Assembly (NCBI GenBank): GCA_036244855.1
Contig: BQKZ01000391.1
Span: 43,171 to 88,073 of the forward strand
DNA length: 44,903 nt
Source of the DNA: Temnopleurus reevesii
Lineage: Eukaryota; Echinodermata; Echinoidea; Temnopleuroida; Temnopleuridae
Reading direction: 5' to 3'
The position numbers were made by a program, and so were the translations under genes. Each line of letters opens with the position of its first letter. Position 1 is the first letter of the stretch. This document shows, piece by piece, positions 23,018 through 33,519 of the stretch. The notes below the pieces were generated by a model that did no database searches, had not been told where the DNA came from, and was given only the letters and a program-made list of their open reading frames with translations.

Positions 23018-23410
23018 TATTAGTTAGTTATAGGACATACAGTGAAAAAAAAAGATCATAATTGTAAGCATACGTCTACGTTGTTGTCTAATAATGAACA
23101 AACATTATTCGACCAATCTGGGTCTGAGTCGTGGTGAAATTGCTCTAATGCAAAAAACAAAATGCATTGCCCGATTATTATCAAATTACACGTGAAAACC
23201 CTCATCTATACAACTCTTGATGCTGTGTACAGAGATTTTATGATACATGCAACACTACCTTGTGATATTATTGTTTGTAAGCAACTCCTCATTGGTCAGT
23301 CGGGGTACATGTGGCTACAATTTGGATACGGAGCGATNATTAGAAAATTGGCAGCTAAAATTGATCGATTTCCGGCTACCTTGTGTCCATTAGTAGGCAT
23401 AACCCCTTAA

Positions 23411-23968
23411 AGGTAGAATACTTCTTTTGCAGCTTAAAATTTGACTTTCATTGTATTTAACTCGTAAAGAAACTGAAATTAAAAAGATTGTCGTGTTATG
23501 TTGAAGAGTACTAAATATTAGAACTTATCACCAATCAATTAAGCAAAAAGATTGGTCACGATAAGCTAATTTATAGTTATTCCAACAATAATTCTTCTAT
23601 TCGGGCCTCGAACTAATAGACCGTGCGTTCAAAATTCAAAACAGCTGTTACCCCTCGTTGACCAATAGCGCAATAGTCTCTCTCAGTGCGTATTCCGCAT
23701 GGTGTGGCAGTGTATTGAAGTTCGCACTGTATGTGCTCTTATGTTTTTTTTTTGTGTGTGCGTGTGTGTGTGGTACCATTATTCGCTAGGAGTATCGCGA
23801 TACCGTTGGTGTCAAGATGAATTATGATAGAATATACTGTTATTTCAATTACACATTCTGGACTACATTCGACCAAAATATTTCATAGAGGTTATCATTT
23901 TGGCATATCTGAGGTACACAACAAGTTGTAAGCATAACCGTAATGTGTGCAAATGTAGTTTTCTACCT
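23411..23968. mobile_element. TTAA-flanked AGGTAGA element, copy 2
   Basis: The counterpart of 21986-22508 in the second block, with TTAA at 23407-23410 and 23969-23972. It is longer by an extra stretch near 23450-23483. Confidence 0.75.
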
Positions 23969-24220
23969 TTAAACTAATGCGCTAGTGTACAATTTCTTGA
24001 CAAAATTGTGTTATTTTTCAGAAGTCGCATTAGATAGTTTTAGGATATAAAGTGAAAAAAAAATCAAATTTCTAATTGTTAGCATAGGTCTATGTTGTTG
24101 TCTAGTAACGAACATACATTATTCGACCAATCTGGGTCTGAGTCGTGGGAAAATTGCTCTAATGCAACAAAAAATGCATTGCCCAATTATTATTAAATTA
24201 TGCGTGAAAACCGTCATATA

Positions 24221-25247
24221 GGAGAGCTAACATGCAAAATGCCCTAAATCCACTTTGGCTGATTCTTCGTAAATCAAGATTTTCGATTTCACATAATTCT
24301 AAGCTTCCATTGAAAAAGATTTTGTTAAATGTTTTAGAGTCCTTGATATAGGTAACAAAAATGGCAATTAAAAAACATCATGCAGATGATTTGAATTTAA
24401 TATGATTTTTTTGTAAAAATTATTTTCGAGGCTTTAGGCCCTTTTGCATGAAAAGCCCCGAGCAGTTCATAATCTGTATCATGTACAAAAACTATTTTTG
24501 TCATCTCATACCATTCCTAATGTTTTTCTATTTGTTAAATTTGCATGATTGGGTGCTATAACTTCTGCCTAATATACCACCAACGTAAAATGGAGTAAAT
24601 ATTGTGTCCCTGGCAAGTACGCAACAGTCTCCGATGGTTGCATTGATATTACACGCAACTGAATGGAGTGAAGTGTTTCATTTTGCCTTTGAAATCATTT
24701 ACATTTTTTTTTTAATGTAAACACATTATTCAACTTTCCTGAAGCATTAATTACGAAATTACAAGGAATACAATAAATATGGTGTCTGTTTCAATGATTC
24801 ACTGGTTCATTTTCACTGGTGCATGGTGTGTATGCACTTCATACATGAAAGTACCCACATGGGACTACAATCAGCATAATGAAGAAAACCAACTCTCTTT
24901 TCGCCGATATTTCTTTAGAAATTTGTTTAGTTTTATTGCCGATTTCGTCCTTGGTCATGGAATGGTTTGTTACATCTATATCTTTTACTCCAGTCAAGGT
25001 TTGACTTCAGCCAATCAGAAAACACGATCTATCGTGTGGATATAAGGGCTTTTGCATGAAAAGAGTTTTGGATTTAGGCCCTTTTGCATGAAAACATAAA
25101 TTTCATATACATTTTTGGCATACTTCCTGAAACTTTTTTTGAGTCAGAGTACAGTCATTTTGATGCGCATGATCAATCTCTATCTAGACATGCTAAAACA
25201 AGCCCATCGACCAAAAATGGATTTAGGGCCTTTTGCATGTCAGCTCT
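24221..25247. mobile_element. 1.0-kb DNA transposon with 30-bp inverted repeats
   Basis: The ends are inverted (left agagctaacatgcaaaatgc, right ggccttttgcatgtcagctc), and the 7-bp TCATATA flanks both sides (24214-24220 and 25248-25254). The homologous site near 23208 is empty. The end motif ttttgcatg also recurs inside at about 24442, 25050 and 25082. The 88-codon ORF at 24779-25045 does not resemble a transposase, so the element is probably non-autonomous. A relative is at about 35185-36400. Confidence 0.85.
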
Positions 25248-25381
25248 TCATATACAACTCTTGATGCTGTAAATAGAACTTTAAAGATACATATCATATT
25301 ACCATGTAATAGTATCGCTTGTAAGCAACTCCTCATTGGTCAGTCGGGGTACATATGGCTACAATTTGGATACGGAGCGAT

Positions 25382-26660
25382 TTGGGCAGTTGGTATCTTC
25401 AAGACGAATTATGACCATGATGGCGCGCCATACTTCTACGCATCTAATATCATCCCTGTTTACATCAGTCCCGTATATTGTGACAACGCGTAGGCGTTTT
25501 CCTTCCTCCGCCTTTTCGCTGCCTCTCAGGGCCCACAGGATATCCCTATCTAAGCTGGCAAACATTGAGTTTATTGACACAGCGAACGACCCAGAATCAA
25601 TCCGCATATCCGAAAGTCGAGTGCGTCTTTGCCACCGATGACCTTTGGTGAGAGAAGGCAATGTGACAGATTTATATATTGGCCCACATGTAATATATAC
25701 AAAAGCACTAATTTAAATGATCTTTGATATATATACGACCATAATCTGGTATTGTATGACCCTTGACCCATCCCCCCAACAAAAAGAGAAAGAACATAAA
25801 TCATAATACTAATGATATTACTACATAATAATAAACATAGATAACATTAAATGAAATTAAATTAAGAAGAAAAAAAATAAAATAGAACAAAATTATGAAA
25901 ATGCAGAAATAACAAATTAATAAAATAGTGTAAAATAAATAGATGCAATTCCAATGAAAATTCATCGTAGCCCTTTAAGGAACGACCCGCTAAAAATCGC
26001 CCGACTTGAACACAGTTTTCTATTTCTATTCTTTCTGCTAAGATTGAAAAAAATACTATAAATGTATAAAACTTATGGAATTTCATTTTTAAATGTTATT
26101 TTTCTCTTCACTCAATGAATTATAAGTGAATAAATTTCCTAATTTACACTCATGCGAAGGTGGATGATTTATTTCTAGTGGATTACCATGCCGAAACATA
26201 GAAATACCATGATTTGCTAAGCTTTCCCAATCATCGTACGGCGATTCACCTTTGAACGGCTCATCAACATCACATGCAAAGTTGAATGAACAAGGTTCCC
26301 CTTTTCCATGAATGTGAATTTTAATATTTTTGGTCTAAATTATGATGATTTTGCTTTAGAGTCTTTGATGGTGCGGCTAGATTGTCTGCAATAATCCTCG
26401 ATATGCATTTATCTGCGATTTACATATATATTGCCAAATTGTATCAATGTTATCTTCTTAGGTTGATAGAATTTATATATTTTCAACCCCCTCAAGGATG
26501 GTTCATCGTGACCTTAATCTTACGAGTAATGCGATAATGCGAAGGAAACCATTATTGTTAGCATTTCCTTGAATGTCAAGTCTGAATTGTCATAATTATC
26601 TGCCGTTACAAGCTACTTCTCGATTAACCATTGGTGATGATGCTCTCTGTCCTGCGTTGG
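25382..26660. other. No gene seen
   Basis: Bases 25395-25650 are GC-richer than the surroundings and hold ORFs of about 100 codons on both strands (25336-25641 plus, 25359-25661 minus) without a recognisable motif or flanking splice pattern. The rest is AT-rich. Confidence 0.4.
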
Positions 26661-26666
26661 CGTTCG

Positions 26667-26902
26667 GTGCCTTTATCCTCCCCTGCACTCTATGTTAGGA
26701 TTGTGCTTTTTTGGGTTTTGGGTCATATGCCTAAATACATTTGAAAGGTGTTCATTATATCGCATGTAGGTTAACTCGTTGACTACTAAATACTGTTGCA
26801 TAGACCTTGTGCAGTGACTACATGGGTCCGGTAGCAATTGGTTAAATGTCAAAATTGGTGGATCTCTCCTTAAACATGTTAAACCAACATACGACTAGTT
26901 GT
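26667..26902. repeat. Direct repeat, copy 1
   Basis: Begins gtgcctttatcctcccctgc and ends with ccaacatacgac. It matches 27197-27375 (gtgcctttatcctctcctgc ... ccaacttgcgac) with clear divergence, and contains the hairpin MITE at 26775-26841 that the other copy lacks. Confidence 0.7.
26775..26841. mobile_element. Hairpin MITE with TTAA flanks, copy 5
   Basis: TTAA at 26771-26774 and 26842-26845 flanks an element starting CTCGTTGACTACT and ending GGTAGCAATTGG. Its absence from the paralogous repeat at about 27310 supports insertion at TTAA. Confidence 0.65.
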
Positions 26903-27196
26903 ATTATCATTTTTAAATACGTTTCAATTATGCCCACTGTTTCTTCTCGCCATTTATGAGGCTGAAAAAGATTTACCAATTTTAGATCCAATGGGCAATA
27001 AGAATATACTGGGACTCCTTAGCCAGACTTAAGCCATAGCCACATAGAGGCTCGGAAGCACCTCGACAGGACACTACTCTTTTTAAGTTTACAGTTAAAT
27101 GCCTACGAACAAATAATAGTATTAAATCATGTTTCCTGTTTTCTATGCGACTGCATTGGGCAACCTCAGCCAGAGTATGCAGGAGCTACAAACTAA

Positions 27197-27375
27197 GTGC
27201 CTTTATCCTCTCCTGCTCTAAGCATAGCATGGTAACTTACTATCTATATGAGTTTTGCATTTATTTTGTCTTATGCCTATAAATAAAACGAAAAGTTGAA
27301 CTGCATGTACCACATGTACATGTAACTAAAATGTTGAAATTCGTAGAACTCTCCTTATACCAACTTGCGACAAGT
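27197..27375. repeat. Direct repeat, copy 2
   Basis: The partner of 26667-26902, about 530 bp downstream, without the hairpin element. Confidence 0.7.
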
Positions 27376-27621
27376 TTTGATTTAATAAAAATATACATTG
27401 TTGTCGGTACTTGAGTGATTACATGATGTTTACCAAATACACAGGTTAAAATAATAACAGGAAAAATTTGGATTACGTAAAATATTCTTTTGATGTAGAC
27501 TATAAAAGCCTAGATGCATATGATATTCTGTCCCTTTTCCTGATTTCGCACTGCGAATGAGAAGGTTCCATTTTGTTCCTTGTACCGTTTGAAATAAAAC
27601 TCGGTAGAGATGTTCATTGGC

Positions 27622-27894
27622 CTCTCTTTAGACTTAATATTAAGCCCCTAAGACTTTTTGAAAATAAGTCTTTCATTGTCTTACAATTTCAAGTCCACCG
27701 ATAGTTGTTTCTAACATACATAAATCCAAAAAAGTTTTAATAATAAATCTAAAAGACTTATTTTTTAAAGTCATAATGGATTTGATTCAGTTTTAAATTC
27801 ATAAGTCAAAGAAGAGGTTTTTTTTAACTTAAAGTTTTGTCACTATCTCAAGCCGGCAGTGGATTTAAAAAATAAATCTTTGGAATTAAGAGAG
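27622..27894. mobile_element. Internally shortened Tc1-type MITE
   Basis: Closely related to 15021-15392: it shares cttaatattaag, aataagtctttcatt and ctatctcaagccggcagtg and ends ggaattaagagag followed by TA (27895-27896). The left part is shortened compared with the other copy. Confidence 0.75.
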
Positions 27895-27901
27895 TAGTCT
27901 G

Positions 27902-28660
27902 ACGGCAAGACCAACACGTGAACAAGTGGCAGCAATGCAACAGGAGGGCTACAGGGAGACTGGTATCGCAGAAGTCCTAGGAGTATCACAAAGTGCAGCC
28001 TGTACGTTCGTCAAGCCTCAACGTGCGGCGGGCAATATGCGGCCATGGAAATCTTCTGGACGTCCCAGATTGACCCCAAGAAGAGATGATCGCACTTTGT
28101 TAAATTTCAGCCACATAAACCGGAAGTTGCCCACGAGACGTCTTTGTCGCGTGTTGAGGAGATACCATGGGATCAACGTTTCCCGGCCAACCGTTAATCG
28201 CAGATTGCTCCAACATGGTTACCGAGCACGACGGTTGACCACATGGCCACGGCTACCTGTTTGCCACCTGTTTGCCACACGGAAAGCTTCATCCAGGACA
28301 TTTGTAACATATGGTCTTCATGAACGAGAGCCGGTTCGTCCTTGACCGAAAGGGTCAGATACAATGAGTTTGTCGATTTGCCAGGGAGGACCTTCGCGAT
28401 GCATGTATCCATGAGACGACCCAGGCAGAGACGGCTCAGTGATATGGGCCAGCATCCACTATGGACGGAAAACGCCACTGATGGTTCCGGACGGAAACGT
28501 CAACGCCGCCGCCTTCAGGGATATATTGGAGTTCTACTGTCTTTCATATCAGTGCATATGACAACGCTAGACCGCACAGGGCTGCTGCAGTAAGGAAATT
28601 CCTTGAGGCAGAGGGTGTCGTACAGTTGCCATGGCCAGCTTGGTCGAGGACCGTAGTAAA
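27902..28660 (+). pseudogene. Decayed Tc1-like transposase
   Basis: The reading frame from about 27902 encodes a paired-type helix-turn-helix DNA-binding region of a Tc1-like transposase: TREQVAAMQQEGYRETGIAE, then VLGVSQSAA, then SGRPRLTPRRDDR, and a second helical region (RRYHGINVSRPTVNRRLLQH). This frame stops at 28345. Downstream in other frames are remnants of the DDE domain: DNARPHRAAA near 28560 and LPWPAW near 28630. The usual SPDLNPIEH block is replaced by unrelated residues, and several frameshifts separate the parts, so the gene is inactive. An ATG is available only at 27935, inside the HTH. It stands alone in intron 1 and directly abuts a Tc1-type MITE. Confidence 0.9.
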
Positions 28661-28990
28661 AGGGAGACATGGTCATGATGGTGATAGGAAAAATTGGGGA
28701 GGTTAGGTTATGTTATGTTTACTAAAGAAACCCCTATGCGAGACTGATTCGAATGTTTCCTGGACGTCAAGTAGAGCAAAGAAGATTGGTATTCCAGCTA
28801 AAGAATTGGGTTCAATGGGACCACTTCTAGGGGACCTGTGAAACTGTTTGCTATAATAGCATGGTTACTAAGACAGTGGATGACAATACGCTAGGATTCC
28901 AAAGTCAAAAAAAGTAAAACAAATAAATAGATGAAAAATGCAATAATGTTATCTCTTTAGTACCCAACAGCCAGGCATTATGGAGGTTTC
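28661..28990. other. No gene seen; possible transposon remnant
   Basis: Follows the transposase remnant and may contain its degraded 3' part, but I cannot identify any domain or terminal repeat. Confidence 0.3.
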
Positions 28991-28993
28991 GAT

Positions 28994-29152
28994 TTCACTC
29001 GTCACAGTCACAGTCGACCGGTAGTAGTGCGTCAGTATTTTACGGGTCTTCTCATTGTTACATGCGCAACTAAATGTGACGTAACAATAACCAGACGCGT
29101 AAAACTGTGACGTAGTACTTCCGGTCGACATGCCCTTCATCACATGTGACTA
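28994..29152. repeat. Imperfect inverted repeat, possible MITE
   Basis: The left arm has cacagtcgaccggtagtagt and gcgtcagtattttac; the right arm has gtaaaactgtgacg and tagtacttccggtcgac. The arms are about 45 bp with mismatches. No clear target duplication is visible. Confidence 0.6.
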
Positions 29153-29249
29153 AAATCGAAAACACCATATCTACGTATAACGAACCAAAGGACCCACTCA
29201 TAAACGGGCAGCGCACTATCAGTTTGTAGATCAGCCAGTGTTCATGAAT

Positions 29250-29700
29250 GGTCATACAATGCGCAGCGGTGCCCTTTCAGATTCCCTTATTTCCGCATCT
29301 AAATTCATCTATGGGATGGGTGAATGATAAGCAGGAGAAGTATGCGGTATGAATTATTCATGAGATTGATCGCTTGTAGACGACTGCTCGGTGCAAGGTC
29401 ATACAGACCGCAAGAGTTTCCTTCGGGATTTCCCAATTTCCACTTCAATATTCATCTTTTTTATCATACCCCCTCAGCATTAGGATAACGTCCAAGGTCA
29501 GAAGAAACCACTTGTACTCCCAGACTCCCTTGTTTCCGCATTCAAAATCCTCTTTGCGGTTGATGAATAATTCACGAGAAGTAGCCAATATGAATTATTC
29601 ATGAGGTGGGTAGCTATCTCTCATGGTGGGATTGCGTGCGCGGTCGCACAGATCACACAAGTGTGCTTCCAGAATCCCCCTTTACCGCATTACCACGGAC
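29250..29700. repeat. Four degenerate tandem modules
   Basis: Each module combines a ggtca-acag-like start with a T/C-rich end (ttcagattcccttatttccg at about 29276; then about 29420, 29519 and 29667). Between them are repeats of tatgaattattcatgag (29349, 29589). The spacing is irregular, 100-146 bp. Confidence 0.5.
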
Positions 29701-29958
29701 AATTGAATCTTTAGGAGTGGATGAAAGTGCCCCTTCGCCCGTATCTCTGGGGAAGCTACCCATCAACATCCGCAAAGCGAGATGTCGTCATATCTGTTGT
29801 TTCCCTCAGAGAGGAAGTCACTATCAGAAACTGGGAGAAAGAGGGCAAATTATAAAAAAAATCTTACTTAGGCCTACATCATTACTGAAACACTGAACGA
29901 CGCTGTATGTAATACATGTCATGTATATACTGGAATGAATTGTGTCAGCCGTAATTAA

Positions 29959-30355
29959 AACACGATATAAACTATTTTCGTAAAATAAAGGGGACCATGG
30001 GACAATAGATCCGGACGCCGTGTATTGAACTCTGCGGTCACAACAATCACAAGCCGGTTCCTATATAAATAGCCTTTCATGCAGAGGTCAGCGGTTCGAG
30101 TTTCACCCATGGCGTTAATTTCCTTCAGCAAGAAATGTATCCACTTTGTGCTGCACTCAACCCAGGTGAGGTGAATATATTTCTTGAAATGCATAAGCGC
30201 CTCAAAAGCTTCTATTGCTAAAGCCAGAGTAACAATGATGCATTAATTGTAGAGCGCTTGGGGACCTTTATCAACGGTAATTAACGCTATATAACAACTT
30301 CATATATTTATTATAAAGGAGCATTAAATTGGCGCTCGACTTGATTTTACGAAAA
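29959..30355. mobile_element. MITE family AACACGATATAAA, copy C, split by a SINE
   Basis: The left part (29959-30070) matches copy A with aacacgatataaactatttt and agatccggacgccgtgtatt. The right part (30313-30355) continues with ggagcattaaattggcgctc. A SINE occupies the middle. The right terminal repeat is incomplete. Confidence 0.75.
30071..30312 (+). mobile_element. SINE nested in a MITE
   Basis: Plus-strand copy of the SINE at 991-1208: box B-like GGTTCGAGTTT at 30093-30103, then cacccatggcgttaatttcc and ctgcactcaacccaggtg. The first part of the tRNA head with box A is missing. Its position inside a MITE shows that it inserted later than the MITE. Confidence 0.8.
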
Positions 30356-30569
30356 TGGAATATTTTTGGATTAACCCTACATCTGTACATCGTTGAACGT
30401 TGCGAGCGTAGTGTCTTATATTGTCGACTGTCTTTTCCCATGTTTGTCTTAGTGAAGAAAATTAAGATTCAAGTCACCGTCCTCACCGGAATTAGGGTAA
30501 GAAGGAAGCTTACCTTTCGGATGAAATACTGGTCAAGTACCAAACCCATTGGGGAATATGGGTAGTGTG

Positions 30570-31015
30570 GAAAGGATGTGGGTGGTTTAAAAGAGATCAA
30601 CTTGACCAGCAAGACCTGCATTTCAATCACTAAATAAGGAGGATTAGAAAAAAAAAACCAAGGCACACATGAAGCGAGTACCATAAACAGGGGGCTGATC
30701 TTAAACCGATTTAACACCGACTCGTGGAAGATATTCGGCAGCACCAATCCCCAATCCAGATTATGGCTTGTGTAAAAATAATGTGGGTGGTTAAAGAAAG
30801 ATAAACTTGACCACTAAGACCTGCATTTTAATCTTGTACAAATCAGACAAGAATAAAAACCCGAGGCATACATAAGTTGAGCACCATTTAGGCATAATCA
30901 GAGTCAGTGCTGATTAAAAACCTTTCTAAGACTGATTCGGGGAAGGTATTCAGTAACACCAACACACAGTCCGGAATATTCAAAGTGTAAAGAGGGTGTT
31001 TGTGGTTTACTTTAA
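30570..31015. repeat. Tandem repeat, period about 205-220 bp
   Basis: gtgggtggtttaaaagag at 30578, gtgggtggttaaagaaag at 30783 and gtgtttgtggttta near 31006 open successive units. Both full units share acttgaccan-aagacctgcatt and gactc/gattcg-ggaag segments. It lies just upstream of exon 2. Confidence 0.8.
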
Positions 31016-31186
31016 GTTAATTTTGTTTTAACATATTTTGAGAACAAAATATCAGTTGTCCCTTTTTGTTAATGCATATAACATGTAAATGCACATATTA
31101 TTTTACATACATGTATTTTCCGGGTTTTTTTTTCGTATTGGATTGAAACAAATATATGAATTACTTTGTTTCTTTTCTGTCTCCAG

Positions 31187-31257
31187 GTTTAATATCAAGA
31201 ATACTTTCGCTACAGACCTACCCACGTAGAGAACTAGATGACAGAAGATTAGACCAG
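31187..31257 (+). CDS. Exon 2 of neurotrophin-like gene: pro-region
   Basis: Internal coding exon of 71 bases, entered in phase 1 and left in phase 0. The acceptor has a strong pyrimidine tract ending tctgtctccag; the donor is CAG|gttagt at 31258. Only one of the three frames is open. It encodes 23 complete residues (beginning LISRILSLQ, ending RRLDQ) that are basic and acidic and show no recognisable domain, as expected of a fast-evolving growth-factor pro-region. The first residues may extend the hydrophobic end of the signal peptide from exon 1. It lies 1.6 kb upstream of the next exon and joins it without a phase break. Confidence 0.7.
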
Positions 31258-32125
31258 GTTAGTACTTTCAGACACATTTTTTAAAATCAGGGCGTCATAA
31301 TCGAAATGACTTCCGGTTGCGAGCGCGCACGGACGGTGTGTTGAGTTATGGCAACAACGATATTTGACAATTGTCCTTGCTTTAACCTTGCCAAGCTCCG
31401 TTGTTATAAACATTGTCACTGCTTCATTTGTATCATTCTTACAAATGTTATTTTAATGATATAGATTTAATTTCAGTGCAGATTTCACTTTGAAAGAAGA
31501 AGGGTAAATCATTGTATATGTTTTGTTTACGATGACCTTTGCAATGCCCCCGAATCGCCGAAATAGTTTATTGATATGGGTCCGTATATTTAAAATTGTA
31601 TTATCATTTCTGTGCCCCTTGCTACTTTGCAGAGAGGTATTTAAAGATGCTTCCACTGATTTATGAGTCGTGTGACCTTTTGTAGATTGATAATACGATT
31701 TGTGAACTATGCAAATGTATAAATATAAGTCAGAATGGTGTTATAATTCTACTTTATTAAGTTGTCCTGTCATTACCGTTATTCTAAATTAAGATGAGTG
31801 CAGAGTGCGCAATGTGTGGAGGCGGATTTATATTTAATCTCAATCTAAAAAGAAATATGAAAGCTAGAATTTGAATATTTGTCCATAGGAAAGACTTTGG
31901 GATTCGTTCTGGCGTCAGTTTGATTATAGGGTCATTATCAGATGTCTATAAAAAGACACTAAAATGACATTTAAATGAAATATGGACTTGACCGTGTGCC
32001 GCCGCATGTCAGGCAAACAAGATTAGAGCTTTTCCGAATGGTAGAATTAAAGCATGCGAGCCGAAAAACTCTATTTAATATCTTTTATTTCTAAAAAACA
32101 ACAACAAACAAACAAACAAGCGCAT
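31258..32125. other. Start of intron 2, no gene seen
   Basis: AT-rich intron sequence after the donor gttagt. The minus-strand ORF at 31453-31656 has no recognisable motif. Confidence 0.45.
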
Positions 32126-32126
32126 A

Positions 32127-32290
32127 TTAATGCCGACTCACACCGTTGCGTTTCAAGCCTGCGTCGGCCAGCGTTTTTTTTTTCCTTGACTCACAAAGAT
32201 GCAGGTCATACGGTGGACTAACGTTCGGCGTGCGCTGCCTCGTCGGGCGTATATACTGGGCGCTGTGCGTTTTCAATTAAAATCGAAAAT
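32127..32290. mobile_element. One-ended copy of the 36887 MITE family
   Basis: The left end gccgactcacaccgttgcgt and gcgtcggccagcgtttttt match the ends of the 36887-37141 element. The matching right end is not found, so it is partial. Confidence 0.55.
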
Positions 32291-32399
32291 GTGTTTTTCG
32301 GCCTTTCATAAGACTTTATTGTATATAGAAAGAATCTCATTTCGTCTCCGTTCACTTTTTATTCCACTTGGCATTCATATTCTTCCGGGTTTACAATGA

Positions 32400-32600
32400 A
32401 GCCCGCCGCACACGCTACGACTCAGCCACCTCACGACCGATTCTGAGCGAGTTGAGTTATGACGTCACGACTATTGAGATTGCCAGTCGCATACAGTTGG
32501 AAGCTAAATGCTAAATCCCTTCAACTGAGTCGTAAGCTAACATCCAATCGGACAGGCGCATTGATTGTGACGTCACAATGATAATGATGAAATGCACGTG
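32400..32600. promoter_or_regulatory. Intron 2 stretch with two TGACGTCA palindromes
   Basis: Perfect 8-bp CRE-type palindromes lie at 32460-32467 and 32568-32575. The left side (gcccgccgcacacgctacga) looks like the end of another MITE, so they may be transposon-borne. Any regulatory role is speculation. Confidence 0.3.
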
Positions 32601-32850
32601 TGCAAAGCGTCTCCTTGTACGTTTTCACAAGTATCACATTGTAAATTTCACGTTTTTAAAGCGCCACATTGTAAATTGCAATAACAAAAGAAATCCAGTA
32701 GTGGGGTCGGATCGTCAGCTGTGCGATGGCAATGTTTGCAACCGGCTAATGATTCAGTCGCATTGGCCAGGTGGTTAAGTCGTGGCGCATGCTGCCGTTT
32801 TAACATTACTAATTGACTTCTTTATTTCTTCTTCCTGTCTCTTCTTTTAG

Positions 32851-33054
32851 AATATAAACCGGTTCACAAGTCAGGAGGGCCCTCCTCCGATTGTTCCTAG
32901 ACCGCCGCCTGGGTATTCCGTATACGATCTCATCCAGATCGCTGAAAATGAACGTGTTGCCTTCTCCCCCTTACATACAAATTTCAAGCCAAAGGTACCT
33001 CAACTACCACCGCCCAAAAGAGCGCCCGATGAATATTCACACGTAGCTACAGAG
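32851..33054 (+). CDS. Exon 3 of neurotrophin-like gene: proline-rich pro-region
   Basis: Internal coding exon of 204 bases (68 codons), phase 0 at both ends. The acceptor is excellent (a run of about 30 pyrimidines ending cttcttttag) and the donor is GAG|gtgagt, a perfect consensus. The protein starts NINRFTSQEG, has two proline clusters (PPPIVPRPPP and QLPPPKR) and ends HVATE. It contains no cysteine, as is usual in neurotrophin pro-regions. A Lys-Arg pair at residues 55-56 is a possible proprotein convertase site; cleavage there would leave a tail of about 20 residues before the first knot cysteine, similar to mature vertebrate neurotrophins. I infer a folding or secretion role for the pro-region from the family; the sequence itself has no catalytic motif. 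Confidence 0.8.
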
Positions 33055-33064
33055 GTGAGTGTGA

Positions 33065-33510
33065 CATTAAAGATGTAGATTCGTAATGGTCGGGATGTAA
33101 AAATTGATGTAAAATGAGCTGATGCAATCACAAGTTCCTTTACATGGCTAAATATAACTTTGGACGAAACAATGAGAAGATTTTCGCACGTATTCTGGCG
33201 AATTTTACTTCGAAAATAGCAATCAGTCATTATTCCTACGGTGCGCTAAATGAAACGCATGGGGACCAACCGGCGCATAATGGGTGGACTGGCCGGTGGT
33301 ATTGTCTGCGGTGCGTGGGTTCACATTCATGTTGTACGTAAAGAATGTTGTGTTGCTATAATTAAGCCACTTTTTTTCGCTGATTTTATTGATACAAAAT
33401 ATGCTCTAATTTGCTATTGAAAAACTACACTATGGCAATACTTTAACTGCAGCTCACAAAGTAGTTAGATATCTGAAGCGCCATCTCTCCCAAAACTCAT
33501 CTATGGGTTC
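33065..33510. repeat. Dispersed repeat next to the exon 3 donor
   Basis: Starts about 10 bases after the splice donor and matches the two parts of 40645-41680 (cgcacgtattctggcg, ttacttcgaaaata, ctgcagctcacaaagtagtt, gcgccatctctcccaaaa). The 65-codon ORF at 33144-33341 belongs to it and is not a gene. Confidence 0.75.
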
Positions 33511-33519
33511 CTTGGTTCC

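Larger units (their letters stand above)
21914..23337. repeat. Second duplicated block, copy 1
   Basis: Matches 23339-25381 with several percent divergence and indels. It carries a LINE fragment (22577-23017) that the other copy lacks. It ends at a single N (23338), after which the sequence restarts at its own beginning. Confidence 0.85.
23339..25381. repeat. Second duplicated block, copy 2
   Basis: Homologous to 21914-23337 (for example gtaagcaactcctcattggt at 23278 and 25321). It lacks the LINE but carries a 1027-bp inverted-repeat element (24221-25247). It continues into new sequence after 25381. Confidence 0.85.

Noticed and set aside
24779..25045. An 88-codon ORF in intron 1
   Set aside because: It lies inside an inverted-repeat transposon and its relative at 35.8 kb does not keep the frame; no transposase motif is seen.
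25336..25661. A pair of roughly 100-codon ORFs on opposite strands in a GC-richer patch
   Set aside because: There are no recognisable motifs, and two overlapping antisense frames of similar length are expected from higher GC content; I could not find splice sites joining it to the gene.
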